DNA from: an uncultured Oscillibacter sp.
GTDB lineage: Bacteria > Bacillota > Clostridia > Oscillospirales > Oscillospiraceae
Assembly: GCA_910583695.1 (NCBI GenBank)
Contig: CAJTZL010000012.1
Coordinates: 1-55,224 of the forward strand
Length of the DNA: 55,224 bases
Reading direction: 5' to 3'
In this document: piece after piece, positions 41,005 through 50,300 of the stretch
How the letters are laid out: the number at the start of each line of letters is the position of its first letter
How positions within the stretch are numbered: the stretch's first letter is position 1
Notes under the pieces: model-generated
What the model was told of the DNA's origin: nothing
What the model saw: only the letters and a program-made list of their open reading frames with translations
The model's database searches: none
Translations under genes and position numbers: made by a program

Positions 41005-41640
41005 CGCTAAGCGGCGGCGCAGTATTCTAGTCAGATCTGCCGTTTCCTAGGGAGGGCCTAAAAATCCTCTGAAGGGCACATCGATGAAACCCGTGGTGCC
41101 TGCTTGATACGCCCAGTTTTGGGTGGGTGCTGGGGGGAAGCGTACCTTGGTACGCTTGCGGACTCAGGGCGTTTTCCAATGGCATGGTTTATCCGACCCT
41201 GTTTCCGTGGAGACCTGTTCTTGTGCGCGGACGTACTCCCACTGTGGTAATTCCGGCCCGCGTACGAAACAGATTGTGAACCTGCAATGCGGTGCATCGG
41301 TCTTTCGGGGCCGTAACGCTGTGTGCAGCCGTAGCCTGCCTTGAGTGGGGCGGGTGGATCAGGGAACTACATGAGGAAGCCCCGGCCAGGGCGGCTTCAT
41401 GATCGCTCTTTGAAACCCGTTTTGCAAAAGAGGCTAAAGAAGCGGACGGACTGTGGTGGAAATCACCTAGGCTGTCCTGACGGGGCAGAAAAAGGATTGC
41501 AGTGCGGACTAAGTGGCAATCGGGTAGCACGGAAAGGCAACACCGCGCCGGAGCGCCGAACGGGAAACCGCCTCCATCGGCAACGAGAGGTGTGCTCCGG
41601 GGAAATCCAACCCGTACCTAAGCCGTAAGATTTACTTTTT
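41005..41640 (+). ncRNA. ole: OLE RNA (ornate large extremophilic RNA)
   Basis: About 635 nt without a credible protein gene follow a strong promoter and directly precede an OapA-like membrane protein gene and dxs-tlyA-nadK-argR-recN, the established OLE RNA neighbourhood. The length matches the roughly 600-nt OLE family. The stretch shows dense potential pairing, including a perfect 9-bp hairpin AAGCGTACC-TT-GGTACGCTT near 41138-41157 and a GC-rich 5' end (CCGCTAAGCGG). OLE RNA binds OapA at the membrane and is linked to cold, ethanol and metal stress in Bacillus halodurans. Exact ends are estimates; I identified it from context, length and overall appearance, not by a covariance search. Confidence 0.85.
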
Positions 41641-41674
41641 CTGCCGCCGCCGGCTTAGCTCTAAAAACATAAGA

Positions 41675-41691
41675 GGCCGCCCACGGCGGCC
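41675..41691 (+). other. Hairpin between OLE RNA and oapA
   Basis: A 7-bp perfect stem GGCCGCC/GGCGGCC with a 3-nt loop lies 15 nt before the oapA start, next to its ribosome-binding site. It has no T-run. It may be an RNA-processing or stability element separating the OLE RNA from the mRNA. Confidence 0.5.
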
Positions 41692-41706
41692 CTTCGGGAG
41701 GTTCCT

Positions 41707-42249
41707 TTGAAAAAGCAGCAGAAGGGAAAGGCCCCTTCCCCATATCGTTGGGCCCTTACGGTCTTTTTGATGGCGGTGGTCCTCTCCGCCGTGCTGAGTC
41801 TGGCGTCGGAGTCGATGCTGGAGGGCGCGGGCGTGACCGCCGCCCTTTTGATGCTGGCCCTGTTCATCGGCCTGGGCATCGTATTTGACATCGTGGGTGT
41901 GGCCGTCACGGCGGCGGACCCCAAGCCCTTTCACGCCATGGCCTCCCACAAGGAGAAGGGAGCCAGGCAGTCACTGATGCTGCTGCGGAACGCAGGGCGG
42001 GTCTCCAGCGTCTGCAACGACGTGGTGGGGGATATCTGCGGCATCGTCAGCGGCGCCACGGGGGCGGTGATCGTCACCCAGCTCCAGCGGGCGCTGAGTT
42101 TGCGGACGGTGCTGATCTCCGTGGCCGTCACGGCCTTGGTTTCCGGCCTGACCATCGGGGGAAAGGCCCTGGGCAAGACCGTGGCTATTAAGAAGAGCAC
42201 CCAGGTGGTCTACTGGGCCGGGCGGTTTTTGTACCTGTTCCACCATTGA
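41707..42249 (+). CDS. oapA: OLE-associated protein OapA (membrane RNA-binding protein)
   Basis: The 180-residue protein has about four membrane segments (about residues 17-35, 43-70, 105-135 and 140-160) with a basic N-terminus (KKQQKGK) and a central cytoplasmic loop bearing ADPKPFHAMASHKEKGARQS. OapA anchors OLE RNA at the membrane in ribonucleoprotein complexes. The family relates to DUF21/metal-transport-like membrane proteins. The start is a TTG at 41707 with GGGAGG 5 nt upstream. It lies just after the OLE RNA and 11 nt before dxs, exactly as in other OLE loci. Confidence 0.88.
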   Translation: MKKQQKGKAPSPYRWALTVFLMAVVLSAVLSLASESMLEGAGVTAALLMLALFIGLGIVFDIVGVAVTAADPKPFHAMASHKEKGARQSLMLLRNAGRVSSVCNDVVGDICGIVSGATGAVIVTQLQRALSLRTVLISVAVTALVSGLTIGGKALGKTVAIKKSTQVVYWAGRFLYLFHH

Positions 42250-42260
42250 GAGGAGAAGCT

Positions 42261-44108
42261 ATGCTGTTGGATTCCATCCACTCTCCCGCCGACGTCCGGG
42301 CGCTGCCGGAGGGCCAGCTCCCCCAGCTCTGCCAGGAGCTGAGGGAGTTTCTTGTAAAAAGCGTCTCCCAAACCGGGGGGCATCTGGCCTCCAACCTGGG
42401 GGCGGTGGAGCTGACGGTGGCCATCCACCGATGTTTCGACACGGAGCGGGACCGGCTGGTCTTCGACGTGGGGCACCAGTGCTACGTCCATAAGATGCTG
42501 ACGGGCCGCCGGGAGCGGTTCGACACTCTCCGCCGGCTGGACGGCCTCTCCGGCTTCCCCAAGCCCCATGAGAGCGTCCACGACGCCTTCATCGCCGGGC
42601 ATGCCTCCAACTCCGTCTCCGTAGCCCTGGGCATGGCCCGGGCCCGGACCCTGGGGGGAGAGGACTACCGCGTCCTGGTCCTCATCGGCGACGGCGCCCT
42701 TACCGGGGGGCTGGCCTACGAGGGGCTGAACAACGCCGGGGCCTCCGGTGAGCCCCTGATCGTGATTCTGAACGACAACGGAATGTCCATCAACCCCAAT
42801 GTGGGGGCCATGCCTTCCCATTTGGCCCGGCTCCGGTCCCGGCCCGGGTATTACCATTTCAAGAAGTGGTACCGAAGCCTCTTCGGCTCCCGGCCTATGA
42901 AAAACCCCCTGTACCGCTTCAACCACCGGGTGAAGAGCTCTTTGAAGAGGAGCCTCTTCCCCGGGAGCACCCTGTTTGAGGACATGGGCTTCACCTACCT
43001 GGGTCCCGTGGACGGACACGATCTGCCCCGGCTCTGCGACACCCTGAGCTGGGCCCGGGAGCTGGACTGCCCGGTTGTGGTCCATGTGAACACCGTCAAG
43101 GGCAGGGGCTGTTCCTTTGCGGAGCGGAACCCGGACATGTACCACGGCGTGGGGCCCTTCGACCCTGAGAGCGGCCTTCTGAACAAGGCGGGGGAGGAGA
43201 GCTTTTCCTCCGTCTTCGGCAAGGCGCTGACGGACCTTGCCCGGGAGGATTCCCGGGTCTGCGCCGTCACCGCCGCCATGGCCGACGGAACGGGCCTCTC
43301 CGGCTTTGCCAAGACCTTCCCGGGCCGCTTTTTCGATGTGGGCATCGCCGAGGGGCATGGGGTCTCCATGGCGGCTGGCATGGCGGCCCAGGGCCTGCTG
43401 CCGGTTTTTGCCGTGTACTCCACCTTTTTGCAAAGAGGCTATGACATGCTCATCCACGACGTGGCCCTGGAGCGTCTCCACGTGGTCCTGGGCGTGGACC
43501 GGGCGGGCTTGGTGGGAGCCGACGGGGAGACTCACCACGGCTGCTTTGACCCGCTGTTCCTCCCGGCTCTGCCGGGCTATACCGTCCTCTGCCCCGCCAG
43601 CTTTGCGGAGCTCCGGCACATGCTGAGGAGGGCCCTCTTTGAGCTCACCGGCCCCGTGGCGGTGCGCTATCCCCGGGGAGGGGAGGGGGCCTACCGGGAG
43701 GACGCCGCGGAGGAGCCTCTGGTCCGCCTCCGGGCGGGGAAGAATGTCACGCTGCTGGCCTATGGCGTTCTGGTGAACCGGGTGCTGGCGGCGGCGGCCC
43801 TCCTGGAGAAACGGGGCATTGAGGCGGAGGTCTTGAAGCTGAACCAGATTGCCCCGCTGGATGGGGCGCTTCTGGCGGACTTTTTCCGGGAAACGGACAT
43901 TCTGCTGGTGCTGGAGGACTGCTTCGGCGCGGGCTGTGTGGGCCAGCGGATCGCCGCCATTCTGGCGGAGGAGGGCCGGGCCCCCCGGAAGCTGATCTTG
44001 AAGAACCTGGGCCGGACCTTCGCCCCGGAGGGCAGCGTTCCTCAGCTGGAGGAGCGGTTCGGCCTGGACGCCGCCGCCGTTGCCGCGGCGGTGGAGGAGG
44101 CGCTATGA
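42261..44108 (+). CDS. dxs: 1-deoxy-D-xylulose-5-phosphate synthase
   Basis: The 615-residue thiamine-diphosphate enzyme condenses pyruvate with glyceraldehyde-3-phosphate in the first step of the MEP isoprenoid pathway. Seen are FDVGHQCYVHKMLTGR, the ThDP-binding GDGALTGGLAYEGLNNAG (motif GDG...N), the DGETHHG segment of the pyrimidine domain, and a C-terminal transketolase domain. GAGGAG lies before the ATG at 42261. The stop overlaps tlyA (ATGA). dxs-tlyA-nadK-argR-recN is a conserved clostridial order. Confidence 0.97.
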   Translation: MLLDSIHSPADVRALPEGQLPQLCQELREFLVKSVSQTGGHLASNLGAVELTVAIHRCFDTERDRLVFDVGHQCYVHKMLTGRRERFDTLRRLDGLSGFPKPHESVHDAFIAGHASNSVSVALGMARARTLGGEDYRVLVLIGDGALTGGLAYEGLNNAGASGEPLIVILNDNGMSINPNVGAMPSHLARLRSRPGYYHFKKWYRSLFGSRPMKNPLYRFNHRVKSSLKRSLFPGSTLFEDMGFTYLGPVDGHDLPRLCDTLSWARELDCPVVVHVNTVKGRGCSFAERNPDMYHGVGPFDPESGLLNKAGEESFSSVFGKALTDLAREDSRVCAVTAAMADGTGLSGFAKTFPGRFFDVGIAEGHGVSMAAGMAAQGLLPVFAVYSTFLQRGYDMLIHDVALERLHVVLGVDRAGLVGADGETHHGCFDPLFLPALPGYTVLCPASFAELRHMLRRALFELTGPVAVRYPRGGEGAYREDAAEEPLVRLRAGKNVTLLAYGVLVNRVLAAAALLEKRGIEAEVLKLNQIAPLDGALLADFFRETDILLVLEDCFGAGCVGQRIAAILAEEGRAPRKLILKNLGRTFAPEGSVPQLEERFGLDAAAVAAAVEEAL

Positions 44109-44932
44109 ACGAGAAGATGAGACTGGACCTGCTCCTGGTGGAGCGGGGACTGGAGGAGACCCGCCAGCGGGCCCAGGCCGTGATCATGAGCGGCGTGGTG
44201 TATGTGGACGGCCGGAAGGCGGACAAGCCGGGCATGGCGGTCCCTGCCGGGGCGGCGGTAGAAATCCGGGGGGACAAGCTCCCCTATGTCAGCCGGGGCG
44301 GGCTGAAGCTGGAGAAGGCTATGAAGGCGTTCCCCATCCGCCTGGAGGGGGCCGTCTGCGCGGACGTCGGAGCCTCCACCGGGGGCTTCACGGACTGCAT
44401 GCTCCAAAACGGCGCGGCAAAGGTCTACGCCGTGGACGTGGGCCGGGGCCAATTGGCCTGGAAGCTCCGGAACGATCCCCGGGTGGTCTGTCTGGAGCGG
44501 ACCAACGCCCGGTATCTCAGCCGGGAGCAGGTGCCGGAGGCACTGGCCTTTGCCTCGGTGGATGTGAGCTTCATCTCCCTGAAACTGATTCTGCCGCCCC
44601 TGGCGGCGCTGCTGAAAGAGGGGGGACAGGTGGTCTCCCTGGTGAAGCCCCAGTTTGAGGCGGGCCGGGAGAAGGTGGGGAAGAAGGGTGTGGTCCGGGA
44701 CCCCGCCGTTCACCTGGAGGTCCTGGAGCGCTATCTGACTCACGCCGGAGAGGCGGGGCTGACGGTGCTGGGCCTGACCTATTCCCCCATCCGTGGACCG
44801 GAGGGGAACATTGAGTATCTGGGCTTCCTGCAAAAGGGCGGCGGGTCCGCCCCGGAGCCGGATCTGAAGGCCCTGGTGGAGGAATCCCACCGGGCCTTGA
44901 AGGAACATGAAGAGGGGGAGAACGCCCTATGA
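44105..44932 (+). CDS. tlyA: TlyA family RNA (cytidine-2'-O) methyltransferase
   Basis: The 275-residue protein has an N-terminal S4 domain (MRLDLLLVERGLEETRQRAQAVIMSGVVYVDG) and a Rossmann-fold methyltransferase with the SAM motif CADVGASTGGFTDCML at about residues 80-95. It also has VDVSFISL and VKPQFEAGREKVGKKGVVRD. TlyA-type enzymes 2'-O-methylate rRNA cytidines. It overlaps dxs and nadK by 4 nt each, so it is tightly coupled. Confidence 0.95.
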   Translation: MNEKMRLDLLLVERGLEETRQRAQAVIMSGVVYVDGRKADKPGMAVPAGAAVEIRGDKLPYVSRGGLKLEKAMKAFPIRLEGAVCADVGASTGGFTDCMLQNGAAKVYAVDVGRGQLAWKLRNDPRVVCLERTNARYLSREQVPEALAFASVDVSFISLKLILPPLAALLKEGGQVVSLVKPQFEAGREKVGKKGVVRDPAVHLEVLERYLTHAGEAGLTVLGLTYSPIRGPEGNIEYLGFLQKGGGSAPEPDLKALVEESHRALKEHEEGENAL

Positions 44933-45807
44933 ACCCCAAGAAGATTATTCTGTGCCCCAACCCCAACCGGGATCAGGGCATGAAGACCACCCGGGCGGCG
45001 GAGGCCATTCTCCGCCAGATGGGCTTCCAGACGGTGGTCTGCTCCCCCTTCCGGGACCGGAAGGAGGGGGCCTTTGCCGACTACGACGTACTGCCCCTGC
45101 CCCAGGAGCTCCGGGGAGCGGACCTGCTGATCACCTTCGGCGGGGACGGGACCATCCTGCATCTGGCCAAGCTGGCGGCTCTGCACAAGATGCCGGTGCT
45201 GGGCGTGAACATGGGGGGACTTGGGTTTGTCGCGGAGCTGGAGGCCTCCGAGCTGGAACAGCTCCGGAAGCTCAAGGACTGGCAGTTTGAGCTGGAACAG
45301 CGGATGATGCTGGATGTCTCCGTCTTCCGGGAGGGGCGGCAGATTTATACGAATCTGGGGCTCAACGAGGCCGTCATCCGGGAGGGCCCCATCTCCCACG
45401 TCATCCATTTGAAGATTTCTTCCGACGGGCGGCATCTGGCGGATATCGCCGGGGACGGCGTCATCGTCGCCACCCCCACGGGGTCCACGGCCTACTCCCT
45501 CTCCGCCGGCGGGCCGGTGGTGGAGCCAGTGGCCCAGACCATGGTGGTCTGTCCCATCTGCATCCACAATATGCGCTTTTCCTCCTACGTCCTCAGTCCG
45601 GAGCACACGCTGACGGTGGAGCTGGAGCGGAACGGGCGGAAACCGGTGTACCTCTTTGTGGATGAGAGCCGGGCCTTCGCCCTGCGGGCGGACGACAAGA
45701 TTCAGATTCGCCGCTCCCGGTATGTGACCCGTCTGGTGCGGCTGACGGAGCGGAGCTTCTGCGAGATCTTCGCGCAAAAAATGCTTCCAGGGGGAATGGA
45801 CACATGA
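44929..45807 (+). CDS. nadK: NAD kinase
   Basis: The 292-residue protein phosphorylates NAD to NADP. The kinase motif LLITFGGDGTILHLA is at about residues 65-79, followed by LGVNMGGLGFVAEL, and the C-terminal beta domain carries the conserved GDGVIVATPTGSTAYSLSAGGPVV. It overlaps tlyA and argR by 4 nt on either side, inside the OLE-dxs-recN operon. Confidence 0.96.
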   Translation: MNPKKIILCPNPNRDQGMKTTRAAEAILRQMGFQTVVCSPFRDRKEGAFADYDVLPLPQELRGADLLITFGGDGTILHLAKLAALHKMPVLGVNMGGLGFVAELEASELEQLRKLKDWQFELEQRMMLDVSVFREGRQIYTNLGLNEAVIREGPISHVIHLKISSDGRHLADIAGDGVIVATPTGSTAYSLSAGGPVVEPVAQTMVVCPICIHNMRFSSYVLSPEHTLTVELERNGRKPVYLFVDESRAFALRADDKIQIRRSRYVTRLVRLTERSFCEIFAQKMLPGGMDT

Positions 45808-46253
45808 AAAACGACCGGCAGGCCATGATTCTGGAAATCATCGCGCAGGAGAACATCGAGACCCAGGAGCAGTTGCTGACCCGCCTCCAGGCCCGGGGGC
45901 TCCGGTGTACCCAGGCTACCATTTCCCGGGACATCAAGCAGCTCCACCTCATGAAGGAGCCGGTGGGCCATGGGGTCTACAAGTACGCCGTCTCCGGCAA
46001 CCGGACGACGCTGAACGTGGCGGCGAAGCTGCGGACCATCTTCCGGGAGTGCATTGTCAGCATCGACTATGCCCAGAACATCGTGGTGGTGAAGACCATG
46101 CCGGGGCTGGCCAACGGGGCCTGCTCCGCCCTGGACAACATGGATATGAACGATATTGTAGGCTCCCTGGCGGGGGACGACACGGCTTTGCTGGTGATGC
46201 GGAACACGGAGGCGGCAGAGCTTTTGTGTCAAGAGATCAAGGACATGCTGTAG
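45804..46253 (+). CDS. argR: Arginine repressor ArgR/AhrC
   Basis: The 149-residue protein has the N-terminal winged HTH (QAMILEIIAQENIETQEQLLTRLQARGLRCTQATISRDIKQLHL; key motif TQATISRD) and a C-terminal arginine-binding oligomerisation domain with GLANGACSALDNMDMNDIVGSLAGDDTALLV. It represses arginine biosynthesis genes when arginine is bound. No ARG box was sought outside this operon. It overlaps nadK by 4 nt and precedes recN by 13 nt. Confidence 0.96.
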   Translation: MKNDRQAMILEIIAQENIETQEQLLTRLQARGLRCTQATISRDIKQLHLMKEPVGHGVYKYAVSGNRTTLNVAAKLRTIFRECIVSIDYAQNIVVVKTMPGLANGACSALDNMDMNDIVGSLAGDDTALLVMRNTEAAELLCQEIKDML

Positions 46254-46266
46254 AGGAGGCGCTGCC

Positions 46267-47949
46267 ATGCTGGAGCTTCTGCACATCGAAAATATTGCGG
46301 TTATCGAGGAAGCGGACATTCAGTTCCGCCCGGGCTTCAATGCGCTCACGGGCGAGACCGGCGCGGGGAAATCCATCGTCATTGACGCCATGGGTGCCGT
46401 TCTGGGGGGACGGACCTCCCGGGACCTCATCCGCACCGGAGCCGCCAAGGCCTTTGTCAGCGCGGAGTTCTCCGCCGTCCCGGCGGACCTGCCGGGTCTC
46501 CGGGAGAACGGGCTGGCCCCGGACGAGGACGGGAAGCTGCTCCTCCAGCGAGAGATTTCCGGCGAAGGGAAGAATGCCTGCCGGGTCAACGGCCGCCCCA
46601 TCACTGTGGCCCAGCTCCGGCAGATCGGCGGGGAGCTGCTGAACATCCACGGCCAGCACGACGGGGCTCAGCTTCTGGACGAGGAACTCCACGGGGCCTA
46701 TCTGGACCGCTTCGGCAGGACGGAGGAGCGTTTGGGGGCCTACCAATCGGCCTACGCCGTACTCTCGGACCTCCGGGACCAGATCAAAGCCCTCCAGATG
46801 GATGAGGCGGAGAAGGCCCGGAAGGTGGACAGCCTCCGCTTCCAGATCGGGGAGCTGGAACGGGCGGAGCTTCGCTCCGGCGAGGAGGAGGAGCTGGAGG
46901 CCCGGCGGAACCTTCTGCGCAACGGGGAAAAGTACCTTTCCGCTCTCTCCGGCGCGGACTACTGCCTCTCCGGGGACGACGAGGCCGCCGGAGCAGTGAA
47001 CCAGCTCCGGGACGCGGAGGAGGCCCTGTCCGGCGTGCGGAGCCTGGGCGAAGAGCTGGAGGAGGCCTGGAAGCGTCTGGGAGCCCTGCGGAGCGAGGCT
47101 TATGATCTGGCGGAGACCATCCGGGATCTGCGGGGAGCCTTCGATTTTTCCCCGGAGGAGCTGGACGCAGCGGAGAGCCGGGCGGACCAGCTCTACCGGC
47201 TGAAAAAGAAATATGGAGCCACGGTGGAGGAAATGCTGGCCTACCTGGACCAGCGCCGGGCGGAGCTGGACGCCATTGAAACGGCGGGCGACACGCTGCT
47301 TCTCCTGGAGAAGAAGCTGAGCAAGGCGGAGAAGGCCGTCCAGACGGCGGGGAAGACCCTGACGCAGGCCCGGAAGCAGGCGGCGGCGGCCCTGGAGGCC
47401 CGCATTCAGAAGGAGCTCCGGGATCTGGACATGAACCGGGTCCGGTTTGCCATCGACTTCGCAGCAAAGGACCCCGGGCCCGACGGCTGCGACGTGGTCC
47501 GCTTCCTCATGTCCGCCAACGCCGGGGAGGACCTGAAGCCCATCGCCAAAATCGCCTCCGGCGGCGAGCTGGCCCGCATCATGCTGGCCTTGAAGAACGT
47601 TCTTGCGGAGCAGGAGGCTGTAGGCACCCTGGTCTTTGACGAGGTGGATACCGGCGTTTCCGGACGGGCGGCCCAGAAAGTGGCGGAGAAGCTGGCTCAG
47701 GTCAGCCGCCGGAAGCAGGTCCTCTGCGTCACTCATCTGCCCCAGCTGGCCGCCATGGCGGATACCCATTTCTCCGTGGAGAAAGGGGAGGCCAAGGGCC
47801 GGACCTACACCCATGTGGTCCTCCTGGACCGGGAGCGCCGGAAGGCGGAGCTGGCCCGGATCACCGGCGGCTCCAAGGTGACGGACGCCCTGCTGGAGAG
47901 CGCCGGGGAGCTGCTGGACGCAGCGGAAACCTACCGAACAACATTATAA
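46267..47949 (+). CDS. recN: DNA repair protein RecN
   Basis: The 560-residue SMC-like ATPase acts early in double-strand break repair. It has the Walker A motif GETGAGKS at residues 29-36, two coiled-coil arms (about 150-370) around a central region, an ABC signature KIASGGELARIMLAL near 430-444, and the Walker B VFDEVDTGVSG near 456-466. GAGGAGG precedes the ATG at 46267. It is transcribed in the OLE-dxs operon; I see no LexA box directly before it. Confidence 0.97.
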   Translation: MLELLHIENIAVIEEADIQFRPGFNALTGETGAGKSIVIDAMGAVLGGRTSRDLIRTGAAKAFVSAEFSAVPADLPGLRENGLAPDEDGKLLLQREISGEGKNACRVNGRPITVAQLRQIGGELLNIHGQHDGAQLLDEELHGAYLDRFGRTEERLGAYQSAYAVLSDLRDQIKALQMDEAEKARKVDSLRFQIGELERAELRSGEEEELEARRNLLRNGEKYLSALSGADYCLSGDDEAAGAVNQLRDAEEALSGVRSLGEELEEAWKRLGALRSEAYDLAETIRDLRGAFDFSPEELDAAESRADQLYRLKKKYGATVEEMLAYLDQRRAELDAIETAGDTLLLLEKKLSKAEKAVQTAGKTLTQARKQAAAALEARIQKELRDLDMNRVRFAIDFAAKDPGPDGCDVVRFLMSANAGEDLKPIAKIASGGELARIMLALKNVLAEQEAVGTLVFDEVDTGVSGRAAQKVAEKLAQVSRRKQVLCVTHLPQLAAMADTHFSVEKGEAKGRTYTHVVLLDRERRKAELARITGGSKVTDALLESAGELLDAAETYRTTL

Positions 47950-47994
47950 AATAAACTATAAAAGACTTCATAAAACTATGTGGGAGGGAAGGCC

Positions 47995-48633
47995 ATGAAA
48001 TCGAAAGCCGCTGTAAAGCGCATTATTGAGACCTTGAAGGGCATTTATCCCGACGGATTGTGTTCCCTGCGGTATGAGAAGGACTATGAGCTCCTCTTCG
48101 CCGTGCGGCTTTCCGCCCAGTGCACCGATGCCCGGGTGAACCAGGTGACTCCCGCCCTCTATGCCCGCTTCCCCACGCTGGAGAGCTTTGCGGAGGCGGA
48201 TCCCAAGGAGGTGGGGGAGTACATACACTCCTGCGGCTTTTACAACGGCAAGGCCAAGGACATGGTCCTCTGCGCCCAGCGGCTGCTGGCGGACTTTGGC
48301 GGCAGGGTCCCCGGCACCATGGAGGAGCTGACCAGCCTCCCCGGCGTGGGACGGAAGACCGCCAACCTGATTCTGGGGGATATTTACGGCCAGCCCGCCT
48401 ACGTCTGCGACACCCACTGCATCCGCATCACCGGCCGCCTGGGGATGACCGACGGCTCCAAGGACCCTCTCCAGGTGGAAAAGCAGCTCCGGGAGGTTCT
48501 GCCCCCCAGGGAGTCCAACAACTTCTGCCACAGGATGGTCCTCTTTGGCCGGGATACCTGTACAGCCCGGAGTCCCAAGTGCGAGGACTGTCCCTTGGCA
48601 AAGGACTGCGATCTGGCGAAAGCGGCGAATTAG
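47995..48633 (+). CDS. nth: Endonuclease III
   Basis: The 212-residue bifunctional DNA glycosylase/AP lyase removes oxidised pyrimidines. It has the helix-hairpin-helix LPGVGRKTANLIL with the catalytic lysine, the catalytic aspartate in VCDTHCIRI, and a C-terminal [4Fe-4S] ligand set C-x6-C-x2-C-x5-C (CTARSPKCEDCPLAKDC). The ATG at 47995 follows GGGAGGG; the preceding 45 nt are AT-rich. It lies just after recN, so a repair role for this end of the operon is plausible. Confidence 0.96.
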   Translation: MKSKAAVKRIIETLKGIYPDGLCSLRYEKDYELLFAVRLSAQCTDARVNQVTPALYARFPTLESFAEADPKEVGEYIHSCGFYNGKAKDMVLCAQRLLADFGGRVPGTMEELTSLPGVGRKTANLILGDIYGQPAYVCDTHCIRITGRLGMTDGSKDPLQVEKQLREVLPPRESNNFCHRMVLFGRDTCTARSPKCEDCPLAKDCDLAKAAN

Positions 48634-48683
48634 AAAAGGGAAGCGCTTTTTTGCCCGGGGTCTCTCCGGGGAAAAATTTGCGG

Positions 48684-48712
48684 TTGACAAAACCGCTTTC
48701 GCTTTTTATAAT
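48684..48712 (+). promoter_or_regulatory. Promoter of the T-box-metY-metA operon
   Basis: TTGACA (48684-48689), 17 bp, TATAAT (48707-48712): a consensus sigma-A promoter. Confidence 0.95.
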
Positions 48713-48718
48713 GTTCCT

Positions 48719-48990
48719 CAAAGCGATGATGGAGAGGGACGGGGATGCGGACCTTCAGAGAGCCGGCGGGCGGTGCGAGCCGGCAGGAATGGTCCCCAGG
48801 TCCTATGGCTCCTGAGCCGGACGTTCGACAATGTAGGGCGTCCCGTGCGCCGCGTTAGGGCAAAGGGGCTGTTGGGCCCTGTGAGGGGCGTCCGGCTGAG
48901 AGGCCGGCGCAATTTGAGTGGTACCGCGGAGGCTTTACCGGCTTTCGTCTCAAAGGAAATTCCTTTGGGACGGAAGCTGTTTTTCGTCCC
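48719..48990 (+). promoter_or_regulatory. T-box leader, methionine (AUG) specifier
   Basis: The leader has all T-box marks: a 5' stem I beginning AGCGATGATGGAG, the AGAGAG bulge (48756-48761 region) and GGTGCGA distal loop, and the antiterminator T-box sequence TGGTACCGCGG at 48919-48929. A 12-bp terminator hairpin (48946-48957 with 48961-48972) is followed by a T-run at 48980-48984. Stem I pairing GGGAC (48736-48740) with GTCCC (48792-48796) places ATG (48789-48791) as specifier, so uncharged tRNA-Met would allow read-through into metY-metA. Confidence 0.9.
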
Positions 48991-49012
48991 AAGGCTGAAA
49001 GGAGCGCAATTC

Positions 49013-50299
49013 ATGAACAACTATCATCCCGAAACCATCTGCGTACAGGGGGGCTACACCCCCGGCAGCGGCGAACCCCGGCAGATTCCCATTATCCAGT
49101 CTACCACCTTCAAATATGCCACCTCGGAGGATATGGGAAAGCTCTTTGACCTGGAGGCCAGCGGCTATTTCTACTCCCGCCTTCAGAACCCCACCTGCGA
49201 CTACGTGGCGGCGAAAATCGCCGCCCTGGAGGGCGGAACCGCCGCCATGCTCACCTCCTCCGGTCAGGCGGCCAACTTCTTCGCCCTCTTCAACATCGCC
49301 TCCTGCGGGGACCACATCGTTTCATCCTCCTCCATCTACGGAGGCACCTTCAACCTGATTTCCGTCACCATGGCGAAAATGGGCATTGAGGCCACTTTCG
49401 TCCCGCCGGACTGCACGGAGGAAGAGCTGAACGCCGCTTTCCGGCCCAACACCAAGGCCGTGTTTGGCGAGACCATCGCCAACCCCGCCCTGACGGTGCT
49501 GGATATTGAGAAGTTTGCCGCCGCCGCCCATGCCCACGGCGTGCCTCTGGTGGTGGACAATACCTTTGCCACCCCCGTGGGATGCCGCCCCTTCGACTGG
49601 GGCGCGGACATCGTGACCCACTCCACCACCAAATATATGGACGGCCATGGCGTGGCGGTAGGCGGAGCCGTGGTGGATTCCGGGAAATTCGACTGGATGG
49701 CCCACAAGGACAAATTCCCCGGCCTCTGCACGCCGGATGAGAGCTATCACGGTATAACCTACGCGGAGAAGTTCGGTCAGGCCGGGGCCTTCATCACCAA
49801 ATGCACCGCCCAGCTCATGCGGGACTTCGGCTGCACCCAGTCTCCCCAGAGCGCCTTCTATCTGAATCTGGGGCTGGAGAGCCTGCATGTCCGCATGGAG
49901 CGGCACTGCGAAAACGGTCAGGCCGTGGCGGAGTTTCTGGCGGCGCATCCCAAGGTGTCCCATGTGAACTACTGCGGCCTTCCCGGGGATAAGTACCATG
50001 CACTGGCGCAGAAGTACCTGCCCAAGGGCTCCTGCGGCGTGGTGTCCTTCGAGCTGAAGGGCGGGCGGGAGGCCGCCGGGATCTTTATGAGCAGATTGAA
50101 GCTGGCGGCCATTGAGACCCACGTGGCGGATGCCCGGACCTGCTGCCTGAATCCCGCCAGCTCCACCCACCGGCAGATGAACGACGCGCAGCTGGCCGCT
50201 GCCGGAGTTCCCGCGGGCCTGGTTCGCATGTCCTGCGGCCTGGAGAGTAAGGAGGACCTGATCAACGACGTCCGTCAGGCTTTGGAGGCCGTGAACTGA
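49013..50299 (+). CDS. metY: O-acetylhomoserine sulfhydrylase (aminocarboxypropyltransferase)
   Basis: The 428-residue PLP enzyme of the Cys/Met metabolism family makes homocysteine from O-acetylhomoserine and sulfide. It has YFYSRLQNPTCD, SSGQAANF, VVDNTFATP and the PLP lysine K207 in STTKYMDGHG. AAAGGAG lies before the ATG at 49013. It follows the Met T-box and directly precedes metA, the enzyme that makes its substrate, so the pair gives direct sulfhydrylation of homoserine. Confidence 0.96.
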   Translation: MNNYHPETICVQGGYTPGSGEPRQIPIIQSTTFKYATSEDMGKLFDLEASGYFYSRLQNPTCDYVAAKIAALEGGTAAMLTSSGQAANFFALFNIASCGDHIVSSSSIYGGTFNLISVTMAKMGIEATFVPPDCTEEELNAAFRPNTKAVFGETIANPALTVLDIEKFAAAAHAHGVPLVVDNTFATPVGCRPFDWGADIVTHSTTKYMDGHGVAVGGAVVDSGKFDWMAHKDKFPGLCTPDESYHGITYAEKFGQAGAFITKCTAQLMRDFGCTQSPQSAFYLNLGLESLHVRMERHCENGQAVAEFLAAHPKVSHVNYCGLPGDKYHALAQKYLPKGSCGVVSFELKGGREAAGIFMSRLKLAAIETHVADARTCCLNPASSTHRQMNDAQLAAAGVPAGLVRMSCGLESKEDLINDVRQALEAVN

Positions 50300-50300
50300 C

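Noticed and set aside
41058..41530. Short open frames on both strands in the OLE RNA region
   Set aside because: None has a ribosome-binding site or plausible composition, and they overlap one another; the region behaves as structured RNA.
41005..41640. Group II intron or RNase P RNA as an alternative identity
   Set aside because: No intron-encoded protein or recognisable domain V was seen, and RNase P core motifs are missing. The gene neighbourhood fits OLE RNA specifically.
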